Both the position numbers and the translations under genes were made by a program. A stretch of 15,571 nucleotides of DNA from Irineochytrium annulatum (Eukaryota; Chytridiomycota; Chytridiomycetes; Chytridiales; Chytridiaceae). The notes under the pieces were generated by a model that did not search any database, had not been told where the DNA came from, and worked only from the letters and a program-made list of their open reading frames with translations. Shown one piece after another: positions 1 through 8,361 of the stretch (position 1 is the first letter of the stretch; each line of letters begins with the position of its first letter). The stretch is from contig JADGJL010000685.1 in assembly GCA_027600665.1 (NCBI GenBank), forward strand, positions 1-15,571. Reading direction: 5' to 3'.

Positions 1-919
1 CTGACTTGCGTGTAAAGTAGTTCTTGGCCGTCGTCGCAGCCGCCGGTTTTTGAAAGATCGGGACGATGGTGCCGTCGATGAAGCCGAGGCAATTAGGGAA
101 GCCACGGTGGCGTTGAAGGTTGGAGCGGGCCTTTTCCGGGTCCCGTCCGAGGAAGATCTCATCCGAAACACGAGTTCGCTCGGTTCCCTGTGGCCACCGA
201 AGGTTTGCCGCCTCCAGGCTGAGGATTGCCTTCATGCAGCGCCTCATGTAGAGGTACATCGTCCCCTCCGCGATCTGGCACTCCCGCGCGACCGCTCCGA
301 CGGAAGCCCCGTTCCCGTAGCATCCGAATCTCTTGAGAAGCACGGTCAGCTGCACATCGACTGGCGCTTGCGGGCGAAATGAGTTGTTGTGAAAAACGGG
401 ATGGCCCTCGATAAGGTCGACGAGCTGGTGGAATGACGCCGGCTTCATACGTAGCTCTTGCTTAAATCGTCTCTCATCCAAGGACAGCCGCCATTCGTGC
501 AGGGCCGGGCTTCGGACGACGCCGTTGCGTGGGCTGAGGTAGCGGCGGGAGAGAATCGCGTCCAGTGCCTCTTGAAGTTGCTCAGACGGCCGTTGATGTA
601 TGGCTCGGAGGAGGAGCGCCTCGGCTTCATCCGCTGCCATCACGTCGATGAGCGTGAGGGCAGGGTCACGCCCTGCAAGAGCCGATGCTGCTTCATGAGA
701 TGGGTTGACGTTAAAGACCTTACCTAGAAGGACGTCGTTCTCGCTAACCTCCGGGGTCGGCATCCCAACCATTGTCATGATGACGCTGTCCAGGCCTACA
801 CCAAGTCCCATCAGGGCGATGCAGTAGGTGGCCAAGGTGTCGCGCTCACGGGCCTCCTCACGCTCGATGTCCTTCTGCAGGTCGCGTATAGCACGCTGGC
901 GATCTGAGATGCGGGGCAT
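1..919 (-). CDS. Harbinger-like DDE transposase/nuclease, C-terminally cut by the window edge
   Basis: A continuous 306-codon frame runs from ATG at 919-917 to the window edge with no stop. An in-frame stop at 952-950 lies upstream of this first ATG. The N-terminal 100 residues are acidic and helical (DRQRAIRDLQKDIEREEARE near the start). A helix-turn-helix-like stretch follows around residues 200-230 (VGAVARECQIAEGTMYLYMR). The diagnostic motif is FPNCLGFIDGTIVPI at about residues 275-290, followed by a basic YFTRK; this is the block around the first catalytic Asp of the DDE_Tnp_4 family of PIF/Harbinger transposases. The second Asp and the Glu would lie beyond position 1 and cannot be checked. 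The visible part has no frameshift or stop, so the copy may be recent. The family excises and inserts DNA elements, usually with a separate Myb-like partner protein, which is not seen here. Confidence 0.85.
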   Translation of the reverse strand, partial: MPRISDRQRAIRDLQKDIEREEARERDTLATYCIALMGLGVGLDSVIMTMVGMPTPEVSENDVLLGKVFNVNPSHEAASALAGRDPALTLIDVMAADEAEALLLRAIHQRPSEQLQEALDAILSRRYLSPRNGVVRSPALHEWRLSLDERRFKQELRMKPASFHQLVDLIEGHPVFHNNSFRPQAPVDVQLTVLLKRFGCYGNGASVGAVARECQIAEGTMYLYMRRCMKAILSLEAANLRWPQGTERTRVSDEIFLGRDPEKARSNLQRHRGFPNCLGFIDGTIVPIFQKPAAATTAKNYFTRKS

Positions 920-969
920 TTGTTGGACGTGGATTTGACGGACTCAACTTCAGACCAGCGACTGATGGA

Positions 970-1052
970 GTCTCAAATATCTTTTGACCGTCGAGTGATT
1001 TTATTGGCCGTTGAAATATGCTCAACAGGGTGAACCGACAGATATTTGAAAC
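970..1052. repeat. Subterminal inverted repeat at the Harbinger end
   Basis: The 13-nt arm gtctcaaatatct at 970-982 is matched in inverse orientation by agatatttgaaac at 1040-1052, with 12 of 13 positions complementary. The outer arm ends four bases inside the inferred transposon terminus. A shorter related string, gttgaaatatg, lies between them at about 1010-1020. Subterminal repeats of this kind are usual transposase-binding sites in DNA transposons; that role here is inferred. Confidence 0.6.
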
Positions 1053-1057
1053 GCCCT

Positions 1058-1068
1058 AATATATATGT
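1058..1068 (+). promoter_or_regulatory. TATA-like run upstream of the phosphatase gene
   Basis: An aatatatatgt run begins inside the inferred transposon target site and lies about 95 nt before the proposed start codon at 1162. The spacing suits a TATA element, but T/A-rich trinucleotide steps are also the insertion preference of Harbinger elements, so the run may be only the insertion target. There is no direct evidence of promoter function. Confidence 0.25.
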
Positions 1069-1161
1069 ACCACTTCTCCGACTCCAGTGTAATCGAAACC
1101 CAGGGCTCACATCCGGAAAATCCCATTACGCAAGAAGTGATTTACATTTGCACGGCGCGGT

Positions 1162-2938
1162 ATGAGCTACGGCCACGACCACGTCTTCAGCGGGCGCTCG
1201 CGGGGGGCGCCCAGGCGACTTGGCCTCGGCGCCGGCGTGCTGAGGAGGAGGGGCGGCGACAAGCTGCCCCCGCTACCGACGTCCACCACAGTCGCGGGCC
1301 CCGCAAAGCCGCCGGCATCGCATGTCCATGTCGCGAAGGGGCTGGCTCATATCTCGGCGGAGGGCCTGTGCTCGATGATCCTGGCCGATATGGTGCAGAC
1401 ATTAATTATAGATGTGAGTGCGGTGGCTAGCCGCAACCTCTTGTTTACCGCGCGATCAGGTTCGGCCAAAGGAGCTCGCACACACGCTGGCCATCAGGTT
1501 GTCCTGGAGACCCCCGGAGATGAACGACATTTCTATGGTGCGGAAAGGCCCGCACCACGCGCTTTTGGGTTCGGCGGACACAACGACGGGCTCGGCGACT
1601 GGCTCGGTGAGAGGCTCATCAGACCTCAAGCCCTTCAAGCGGACGTTCACATCATCCAACCCCATGACGGCGAGCCTGCAGGGCTCCGCGTACATGCTCA
1701 TGGCGAAATCCATCCTTAACCTGCTCGGCGCTGGCGCCGAGGACTTCCTACATCCCGCGAACAAGCTGGTTTCGAAGCGGATAGTGTTTGTAGATCATAC
1801 CGGGGATGACAATGGGCTCGCGCGAATGATGGCGAACACGATGTTGGAGTTAAAGGAGCAGTTGCGGGACGGCGGGACCAGCTCGGGGTCGCTGATGAAT
1901 ATCTCGCTGAGCAACTTCCCGCGGGAACTGATGTACCTAAAGGGTGGCGTGCAAAACTTTAACGCAAAGTTCCCAATGATGTGTTGGGCGGGGGAGCCGA
2001 GCCATGGGAGGTCAAGCGTGCTGTCGGACAACTCGAAGCACAACGAAGGGGGCTGGAGGGATAGCACGAATACGCAGAAGAACAGCGACGATTTCTTCTT
2101 GCAGGAGCCGTTGCAGGCTCTTGGCGAGCCGCTGGCGGACCCGTCGGTCGTGGAGCTCTTCAGGAAACGAATGGCGCTGCAGATGACGATACTTGCAATG
2201 GTCAACTCACCGTCACCCGGCGAAGATCCACCAAGACCTATATTATACTACGCGCTTGACCAAGGAATCTACATGACGACGGCTGGCACTTTCGCGAAAA
2301 AAGTCGGAAACGTCGGACCAGCAAGTGCACCACCGCAGCCATTCCTGTTCCTCGGCTCACAGGAAAGCGCCAAACCGCAGCAGCTGAAGACTCACGGCAT
2401 AAGCCACGTCATTCGTCTCGGTAACTGTCGTTGGCCTCACTCCGGATGCACCGGCATCACCTACCACGACTTTGGCATCGACGACGTTCACACCGCGAGG
2501 ATATCGTCCCTGTTCTCGACGACGTCGAATATTATTGACGGTATCAAGGCGCGCGGGGAAAAGGTGCTGGTCCACTGCCAGGCCGGGGTCAGCCGGAGCG
2601 CGTCAGTAGTTATCGCCTATATCCAACGGCGGGGTCTCAAGGGCTCCGGGTCCCCAATACTGGGGCATCAGAGAACGGTGGGGTGGGTTAGTTCCGGCAA
2701 CGAAGAGGCTTCTGTAGCACCGACGTCTTCGGTGAGCTTCGGGACTTGCGCGTCGCTGCGGGACGCGTTCGAGACCGTGCACATATCGAGACCCATCATA
2801 TGTCCGAACCCCGGATTCTGGACGGAGCTGGAGCAGTTTGAACGGGTGCTCTTCATGGCAGCATCGAATGTAGCGGCAAATGTGACTGGGTTTGCAAACC
2901 CGCTACCCGTGCAAGCTCAAACTTCGTCGCTGCCGTGA
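1162..2938 (+). CDS. Dual-specificity phosphatase with rhodanese/CH2-like N-terminal domain (MAPK phosphatase-like)
   Basis: Proposed exons are 1162-1413 and 1640-2938, giving about 516 residues. The intron starts GTGAGT at 1414 and ends at 1639; AG at 1629-1630 is an equally in-frame acceptor. After a basic, low-complexity start, residues from about 64 onward (AHISAEGLCSMIL...LIID, then TASLQGSAYML, VFVD, ELMYLKGGVQNFNAKFP) have the layout of a rhodanese or MKP CH2 domain without a clear catalytic Cys loop, which suggests a docking role. The catalytic domain follows (PFLFLGSQESA, HDFGIDD) with the signature HCQAGVSRSAS; the nucleophile is Cys at about residue 397, codon 2576-2578. The closing SLRDAFETVHISRPIICPNPGF is typical of the family. 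Such enzymes dephosphorylate phospho-Thr and phospho-Tyr on MAP kinases. About 34 extra residues sit between the signature and the last helix. The enzyme class is secure; the 5' gene model is less so. Confidence 0.82.
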
Positions 2939-3437
2939 GTGCTTTGCGTTTTATACACCGGCCGATGCAACTAACTCAATTGCAATCTTTCGTGCATGTC
3001 AGGTACTTTTGGATGGTTCATGTAAGCATTGCATTGCTCCAGTTACTATGAGCTAACATTCCCAAATAGTTTCCTAACTTAATGGATATCGAATATCGAG
3101 CAAGAAACGCGTTCAAGAATGTGAAGAAGGGCAAATGATGGCGCTTATGCGATTGTAATTATTATGCACGAAAATACGGTGTATACGTGTATTCCAAAGG
3201 ATGTTAACCGCTTCGATTGCTGCTTTCGGCCGAAAATACAGAATGGAACGACCGAGCATGGAGTAAACATGTGGCTGCATCACGTAAATAAATATTCCGG
3301 TGTGCGTCAAATCGCTCCACCCTCGCTGCAAGACATCCACAGCGTCGACCCGTCTCCGTGAAGACTCAGCCGCGATCAGCGCCGAATCACATTGGACCAG
3401 TGCAGCCAACCTCGGAAGCATCCGATCATCCTTTGAA
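2939..3437. other. Intergenic region between phosphatase and EF-hand genes
   Basis: This stretch of 499 bp is more A/T-rich than its flanks. It must hold the 3' end of the phosphatase transcript and the promoter of the EF-hand gene. An AATAAA occurs at 3287-3292, rather far from the phosphatase stop to be its polyadenylation signal. No RNA gene, convincing repeat or additional coding exon was recognised. Confidence 0.5.
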
Positions 3438-4320
3438 ATGCCGTCGAAGACCAAGTCGAAGAAAGGGAAGGCTCCGGCGACCGATGCCCCCGCCGCACAG
3501 CCCGTCGAAACGAAGCCAGCAGCAGAGCCCAAGCTTGAGGAGACCACGTCCGCGGCGAACGCGTCGACTGGCGGCCTGAAGTCGATGCCCATGGACAGGC
3601 AGACCGCGGCCGCAATTCTCAGGAAGTCGCAGCGCGTCAGTCTGATGGGGGCGAACGACCAGCAGCTGACGCAGCAGGTTAGATCGTGGTGTCTCTAGGC
3701 GGCGTATTTGCGATGTCATCGTTGGCCTTGGGGTGTGCCGGTTGGGTGATCGTGTGGAAAGCGGGTGCTGATCAGTGTTATTGGTGTTAGTGCTCGACGG
3801 CTCTTCTCGAGATCTTTGCCCGTTTTGACGATGACGAGGACAATGCGCTGAACAGGGATGAGCTGGAAAACTTCGCGATTGCGACGAACGGCGAGAAGGT
3901 GTAACGATTTTGCATCTAATGAGCTAACTTTTTACCCATGTGCAATGTAGTTCGAGGAGGAGGCCGTCGCGGAATTGAAGAAGAGCTTTAACGTGGACGA
4001 GGCGGGGAACCTGACGAAGCGCGGCTTCCTGGAAATGTACCATGTGAGTTTATATGTGACGTGGCATGTCAAACGCGTATTTTAACCGAAAATAGCTGCA
4101 AACCATTAGCGACCCGGACGAGACTTGGGTATATTGTGCTTCGTCAGCTTGGAAAGTGTCCTAACCGAAATTTGCGCAGCGCGACCTGATTAAGCACGGG
4201 TACTCCGTGAAGCTTCAGCTCGTTCGAAGGGTCACGGGGAACGCGGATCCGAACTGGAAGAAGGGGACGGTGCTGACTCTCGACGACGTGCCGGCTGGCG
4301 GAAAGAAGGGGAAGAAGTAA
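3438..4320 (+). CDS. Small EF-hand calcium-binding protein of unknown role
   Basis: Five exons, 3438-3677, 3791-3898, 3951-4043, 4096-4128 and 4180-4320, all join at phase 0 and encode 204 residues. The introns are 113, 52, 52 and 51 nt; the last two contain a taaccgaaa string near the acceptor, probably the branch site. Residues 1-50 are Lys/Ala/Pro-rich and disordered (MPSKTKSKKGKAPATDAP). One good EF-hand loop, DDDEDNALNRDE, lies at about residues 93-104, with acidic or Asn ligands at 1, 3, 5 and 9, Glu at 12, and Asn replacing Gly at 6. A second, degenerate loop (NVDEAGNLTKRG) follows and lacks the final Glu. The next segment (GFLEMYHLQTISDPDETW, then RDLIKHGY) recalls the EF-hand-associated segment of Miro GTPases, but no GTPase domain is present. 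An in-frame ATG lies at 3300; 3438 is preferred because the protein-like Lys-rich sequence starts there. I do not recognise a named family. Confidence 0.78.
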
Positions 4321-4409
4321 ACACTTCCACGACCAATCTTCCCACATTCGACTTCTTGGCGGCGGGGTGGCTTCTTGGTTGATGATGGACGTGTGACAGC
4401 GTTTCCTTT

Positions 4410-4415
4410 AATAAA
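4410..4415 (+). terminator. Candidate polyadenylation signal of the EF-hand gene
   Basis: A perfect AATAAA lies 90 nt after the EF-hand stop codon and 84 nt before the VPS11 start codon. Position and sequence suit 3'-end formation, and the short spacer leaves little other room. The assignment rests on the motif alone. Confidence 0.4.
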
Positions 4416-4498
4416 CAAGTTAATAGCGTGTGAACTTGGGGAGTATATTGGCGTAGTGGCAAAGGCGTTGAAATTGTCACCTTCACCAAACGGTCCCA

Positions 4499-7400
4499 AT
4501 GGCCTCCGGCAGCGCCGCGCCCTGGCGGCAGTTCACCTTCTTCGACAAGGAGCCAGTGGTGGACGCCGACGACAACGCGAAGCCGCCAGCATGGCTTCAG
4601 GTAGAATTTAGCCTTTTTGCGGCGATCGTGGCTCTGCTCGATCTGAGATTTGTACGCTCATGTCGCGCTTTGTAGAACATGGATATCACCGCCAGCACAG
4701 GCGGCCGGGGGAGCTTGTTTTTCGGGGACTCGAAGGGAAACGTGCTGCTCATAAATCATCGCCTCTCCACGGTCTTCACCTTCGCGGCCCATCCGGGACC
4801 GGTCACGCATATGAAAATGATGAAGCATCGTAATATCCTTTTGACGATTGGGGTGGGTGCGAGTCAAAAAGTTCGTTGATTTTGGGATTGCTAATTAAAT
4901 CACAGGAGGATGAATTGGGGATACCTGTCGTAAAAGTTTGGAATCTGGATAAGATGGACAAGGCGGCGCAGGCGCCGGTTTTGTCTCGGTCGTCGAAGAT
5001 TCAGCATAACAATAAGGTCTTTCCTGTGAGTGTCACCAGTCTAAAGTGAGCGATATTATTTACCAACGCTAATGAAGGTAACGGCGCTTGCGGTCCTTGA
5101 GAACATGTCTCAGGTTGCTGTCGGGTTGGAAAACGGGGTGGTTCTGCTGATTCGGGGTGACATCTCGCGGGATCGTTTTACCAAGACGAAGGTCGTTCAT
5201 GAGAGCAGCGAGCTCGTGACGGGTGAGGGACGGGACGGCTTTGCAGACGCTGACTTGCATAGGGTTGGGATTCTATGAGGACTCCAAGAGCACGATTCTA
5301 TACGTCGTCACGCTGGCAAAGGTTCTTCTTTGCAACACTTCCAGCAAAGAAGTGACGGTGAGATATAGCGCGTCAAGTTGCACATGCTCATGTTTATTCT
5401 ATTAGACGACGCTTGAGGAGCATGGTGCAGAGTTAAAATGCTCTTTGGCGACACCTCAGAACGAAAACCAGCTCATTTGCGTTGGCCGGAAGGAGGCCGT
5501 CTATTTCTACGGTCCGGATGGTCGAGGACCCTGTTTCATTATCGATAGTTTGTATTCTTCAGTCACGCCCGAGGATTTTAACCGTCTGCCAGATGAGAAG
5601 GTCTCTCTATCTTGGTTTAAGAACTACCTCGTTATAGTATCGTACGAGCCGGCGAAAGTAGCAGCACGGGCACCATTCAGCGAGATCACAGGAGGGCCGG
5701 CCGCGGCTGCCGCACGGGCAGCGGTCGAAGCGTACGAGAATGGGAGCGGGGAGACCGTGAGGCTTGGGACCGTTCTTACTCTCTATGACCTCAAGAGTAA
5801 GTTTATTGCATACTCGGGCAGCTTTGGAGGGGGCGAATGGGACGAATCGGACTTTGGGATTCCGGGACAAGTCGGGAGGGTGAAGCCGCCGGTGCCGATA
5901 AAGTGTGTCACAAGCGAGTGGGGCCAGCTTTTCGTCACCACTATAGACAATCGAGTACGTTGCATTTTGTAGTGAATGGGTGGGTTACTGATGTTGCCTA
6001 GATGTATCGATTGGAAGAAAAGGATCTTGCAACAAAGCTGGATCTTCTCTTCCGAAAGAATATGTACACCCTCGCTCTCTCCATGGTGACAGCGTCTTTG
6101 GGGGCGATTTCGGGGCTAGAGGACTCGAAGACGATTGCAGAAGCGTCATCCACCTCCGCGTCGACGGAATACGATCATTCAACGCTGATTGAGATTCACA
6201 AGCGTTACGGGGATTACCTGTACGCGAAAGGAGACTACGACGCCGCCATGGTTCAGTACATCCACACGCTGCACTCGCTCGAACCGTCTTATGTCATCCG
6301 GAAGTTCTTGGACGCCCAGCGAATCCACAACCTCACGTCGTACTTACAAAGCCTGCATGACGCTGGGCTCGCGAATGAGGATCACACGACGCTGTTGATT
6401 AACTGCTATACGAAGCTGAAGGATATGGCGAGGCTTGATGTGTTCATCAAGGGTGGAGCCGTTGCAACGTCTGGCGCTGCCTCTGCGGCTTCATTCGACG
6501 TAGAGACCGCTATGAGGGTGTGTCGGCAAGCGGGTTATCACGAGCACGCGCTGTGGCTTGCCAAGAGGTTTTCAAGACACGAAGGGTGCCTCATGATTCT
6601 GGTGGAGGATCTGAAGCGCTTCCGGGAGGCCGTCGAGTACGTCTCGAGTTTGCAGGCGAGGGATCAGGAGGAGATGATGAAGGGGTACGGTCATGTGCTG
6701 GTGACGGAGATGCCAGAGATGATGACGGAGGTTCTGGTGAAGCTATGCACAGTCCCCGCTGTTCCAGCGAGACCAAAGACTTCGCATGGCACCGAGGAGG
6801 AGGATGAGCCGGTGGGCGTGATGGCGTCTTTGAGTTCGCTGGCATCTAGGCCGTCGGTGGCCACGCCGGCTGGGATCGCGGGGAGAATATCGAACCCGGA
6901 GTCGTTCCTGCACCTGTACGTGAACCGGCCTGATTGGTGCGTGCGGTTTTTGGAGAAAGTGTTGGAGGTGCGGTGGGGGGTTTCGACTGGCGTCAAAGGG
7001 AAGTCGGCGGCGCATCACCATGCAAATGCGGCACCGGTGGAAGGCCAGGTCTTTCAGGAGAGCTTGAAAATCTCCTGCAACACCTTACTCGAGCTTCTCT
7101 TGGGCCCCACGGCTTCCACTTTGTTGCAGTCTTCAAAGGACTTCCAATCGGAGGAGACGGTGGTACGTTGTAAGCGAATATTTTATATTAAACTAAACTT
7201 CGCAAAGGGGGACAAAACTCCGACGCTCGCGCGTGCCAACGCGAAGTCAAGTCAAATGCGCAAAGTGCTTGAAGAATCGCTCCTCGGGTCACAATACGAA
7301 CGGGAGGCCAAGACGTTGAACCTCTTGAGACATCCGAAAGCGAAATACGATCTTGACCAAGCGCTTATCTTTTGTTACTTAAACAAATTTAAAGATGGGA

Positions 7401-8274
7401 TTTTATATCTGTACGAGAAGATGAATAGGCACAACGACATCATGCGATATCATATGGAAACTGCCGATTACGCCGAAATCATTGAAACGTGCAAGAAGTT
7501 CGGGTACGTGGAGAGCTAACCCTGGGGACCAGCTAACATGTCATCAGAGATACAGACCCGTCATTGTGGCCACAAGCCTTATCGTACTTCGCTGAACGCG
7601 GGGCAGGTTCCGGTGCGATGGATACCCAGCGAGAGTTGACGGAAGTCCTCGATGCCATTGATCAGCGGAACCTCCTGCCGCCGCTTAAAGTCATCGAGAT
7701 TCTTTCAAAGAACACAGCTGTAACTGTCGGTACTGTCCGGAATTACATCGTCCGACGAATGTCCGCGGAGCGTCAGGCGATCATCGAGGTTGGCGTTAGC
7801 GATCACCGCTGACCACTAATGGCAACACAGGCAAAGAAGTTGGTTGCATCATATAAAGACGAGACAGAGCGGATGCGGGCGCAAATCGACGAGATGAGGG
7901 GATCCGCTATCGTCTTCCAAGCTTCGAAGTGCTCCCTATGTTCGCAGGCGCTCGAGCTGCCGACCGTTCACTTTATGTGCAAACACAGCTACCACGCGCG
8001 GTGTTTAGGTGAGGGTGGGCTTGGTCCGTCGCGGGAGGAAAGGGAATGTCCCAGATGCGCACCGGAGCACCGGATGGTGATGGAGATGGCGCAGAGAATG
8101 GCAGTCGGCGGTGTGGATGATGACGTGTTCCTGGCAAAGGTTTGTTAAGAGCGCCTTTGCTCACGTTACTGACTCGCTGTAAAGCTGGAGGAAAAGAAGG
8201 ACGATAGATTCTCGGTGATTGCTGACTATTTCGGCAAAAACGTGTTCTCCATTCGCAATGCCGCGTTAGAATAA
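4499..8274 (+). CDS. VPS11: Vps11, RING-containing core subunit of CORVET and HOPS tethering complexes
   Basis: Exons: 4499-4600, 4676-4852, 4906-5025, 5078-5222, 5263-5357, 5406-5954, 6002-7162, 7208-7503, 7548-7788, 7831-8139, 8185-8274, giving about 1094 residues. That is somewhat longer than the roughly 940-1030 usual for the family. The N-terminal beta-propeller shows Vps11 landmarks (FTFFDKEPV, GRGSLFFGDSKGNVLLINH, EDELGIPVVKVWNLDKMDK). The alpha-solenoid includes EDHTTLLINCYTKLKDMARL, FDVETAMRVCRQAGYHEHAL, GILYLYEKM and DPSLWPQALSYFAE. A coiled-coil-like stretch (SYKDETERMRAQIDEMRG) precedes a RING-H2 at about residues 996-1040: CSLC, then MCKHSYHARC, then CPRC. The C terminus is FSVIADYFGKNVFS. 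Vps11 scaffolds the class C Vps core that tethers endosomes and vacuoles before fusion; its RING binds Vps18 in known complexes. Introns are 40-75 nt. The 45-nt intron at 7163-7207 is inferred; without it 15 residues are added. Confidence 0.95.
7163..7207 (+). other. Candidate 45-nt stopless intron within VPS11
   Basis: The interval begins GTACGT, the same donor hexamer as the flanking VPS11 introns at 5955 and 7504. It contains aaactaaac as a possible branch site and ends CGCAAAG. It sits exactly at phase 0, has a length divisible by three and no stop, so retention keeps the frame open and adds 15 residues (from VRCKRIFY to LNFAK). It is more A/T-rich than the exons around it. The surrounding loop is poorly conserved, so splicing cannot be decided by protein alignment from memory. 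Confidence 0.65.
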
Positions 8275-8361
8275 TACTTGCAGAAGAAAATTGGCACTTC
8301 ACAGTAAAATACAAGCAGCATGGACATTTATGAAGGCTTGAATTTGACAGTCACCGTGGCG

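Larger units (their letters stand above)
1..1056 (-). mobile_element. PIF/Harbinger-type DNA transposon, one end only
   Basis: The segment holds a transposase frame on the minus strand (919 to the window edge) and about 137 nt of 5' non-coding terminal DNA. Read on the minus strand, the outer edge is TTA followed by GGGCGTTTCAAATATC. Known PIF/Harbinger elements start with G/C-rich terminal inverted repeats and duplicate a TWA trinucleotide, so 1056 is the probable end and TAA at 1057-1059 the probable target-site duplication. The other terminus lies outside the window, so neither a matching terminal repeat nor the duplication can be confirmed. The insertion ends about 105 bp before the start codon of the phosphatase gene, and the transposase is read away from that gene. 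Confidence 0.72.

Noticed and set aside
1..727. Plus-strand frames at 50-382 and 458-727
   Set aside because: They are antisense to the transposase frame, whose conserved DDE and HTH motifs are on the minus strand.
1418..2938. A 506-residue single-exon phosphatase frame beginning at GTG 1418
   Set aside because: GTG is not a credible start here, and the first 74 residues (MRWLAATSCLPRDQV...) show no family resemblance. Splicing from 1413 to about 1640 joins rhodanese-like sequence on both sides.
3113..3719. Minus-strand frames of 97-159 codons over the first EF-hand exon
   Set aside because: No motif is present, and the opposite strand carries a coherent multi-exon protein.
6520..7173. Plus- and minus-strand frames inside the large VPS11 exon
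   Set aside because: They overlap strongly conserved Vps11 solenoid sequence in other frames.
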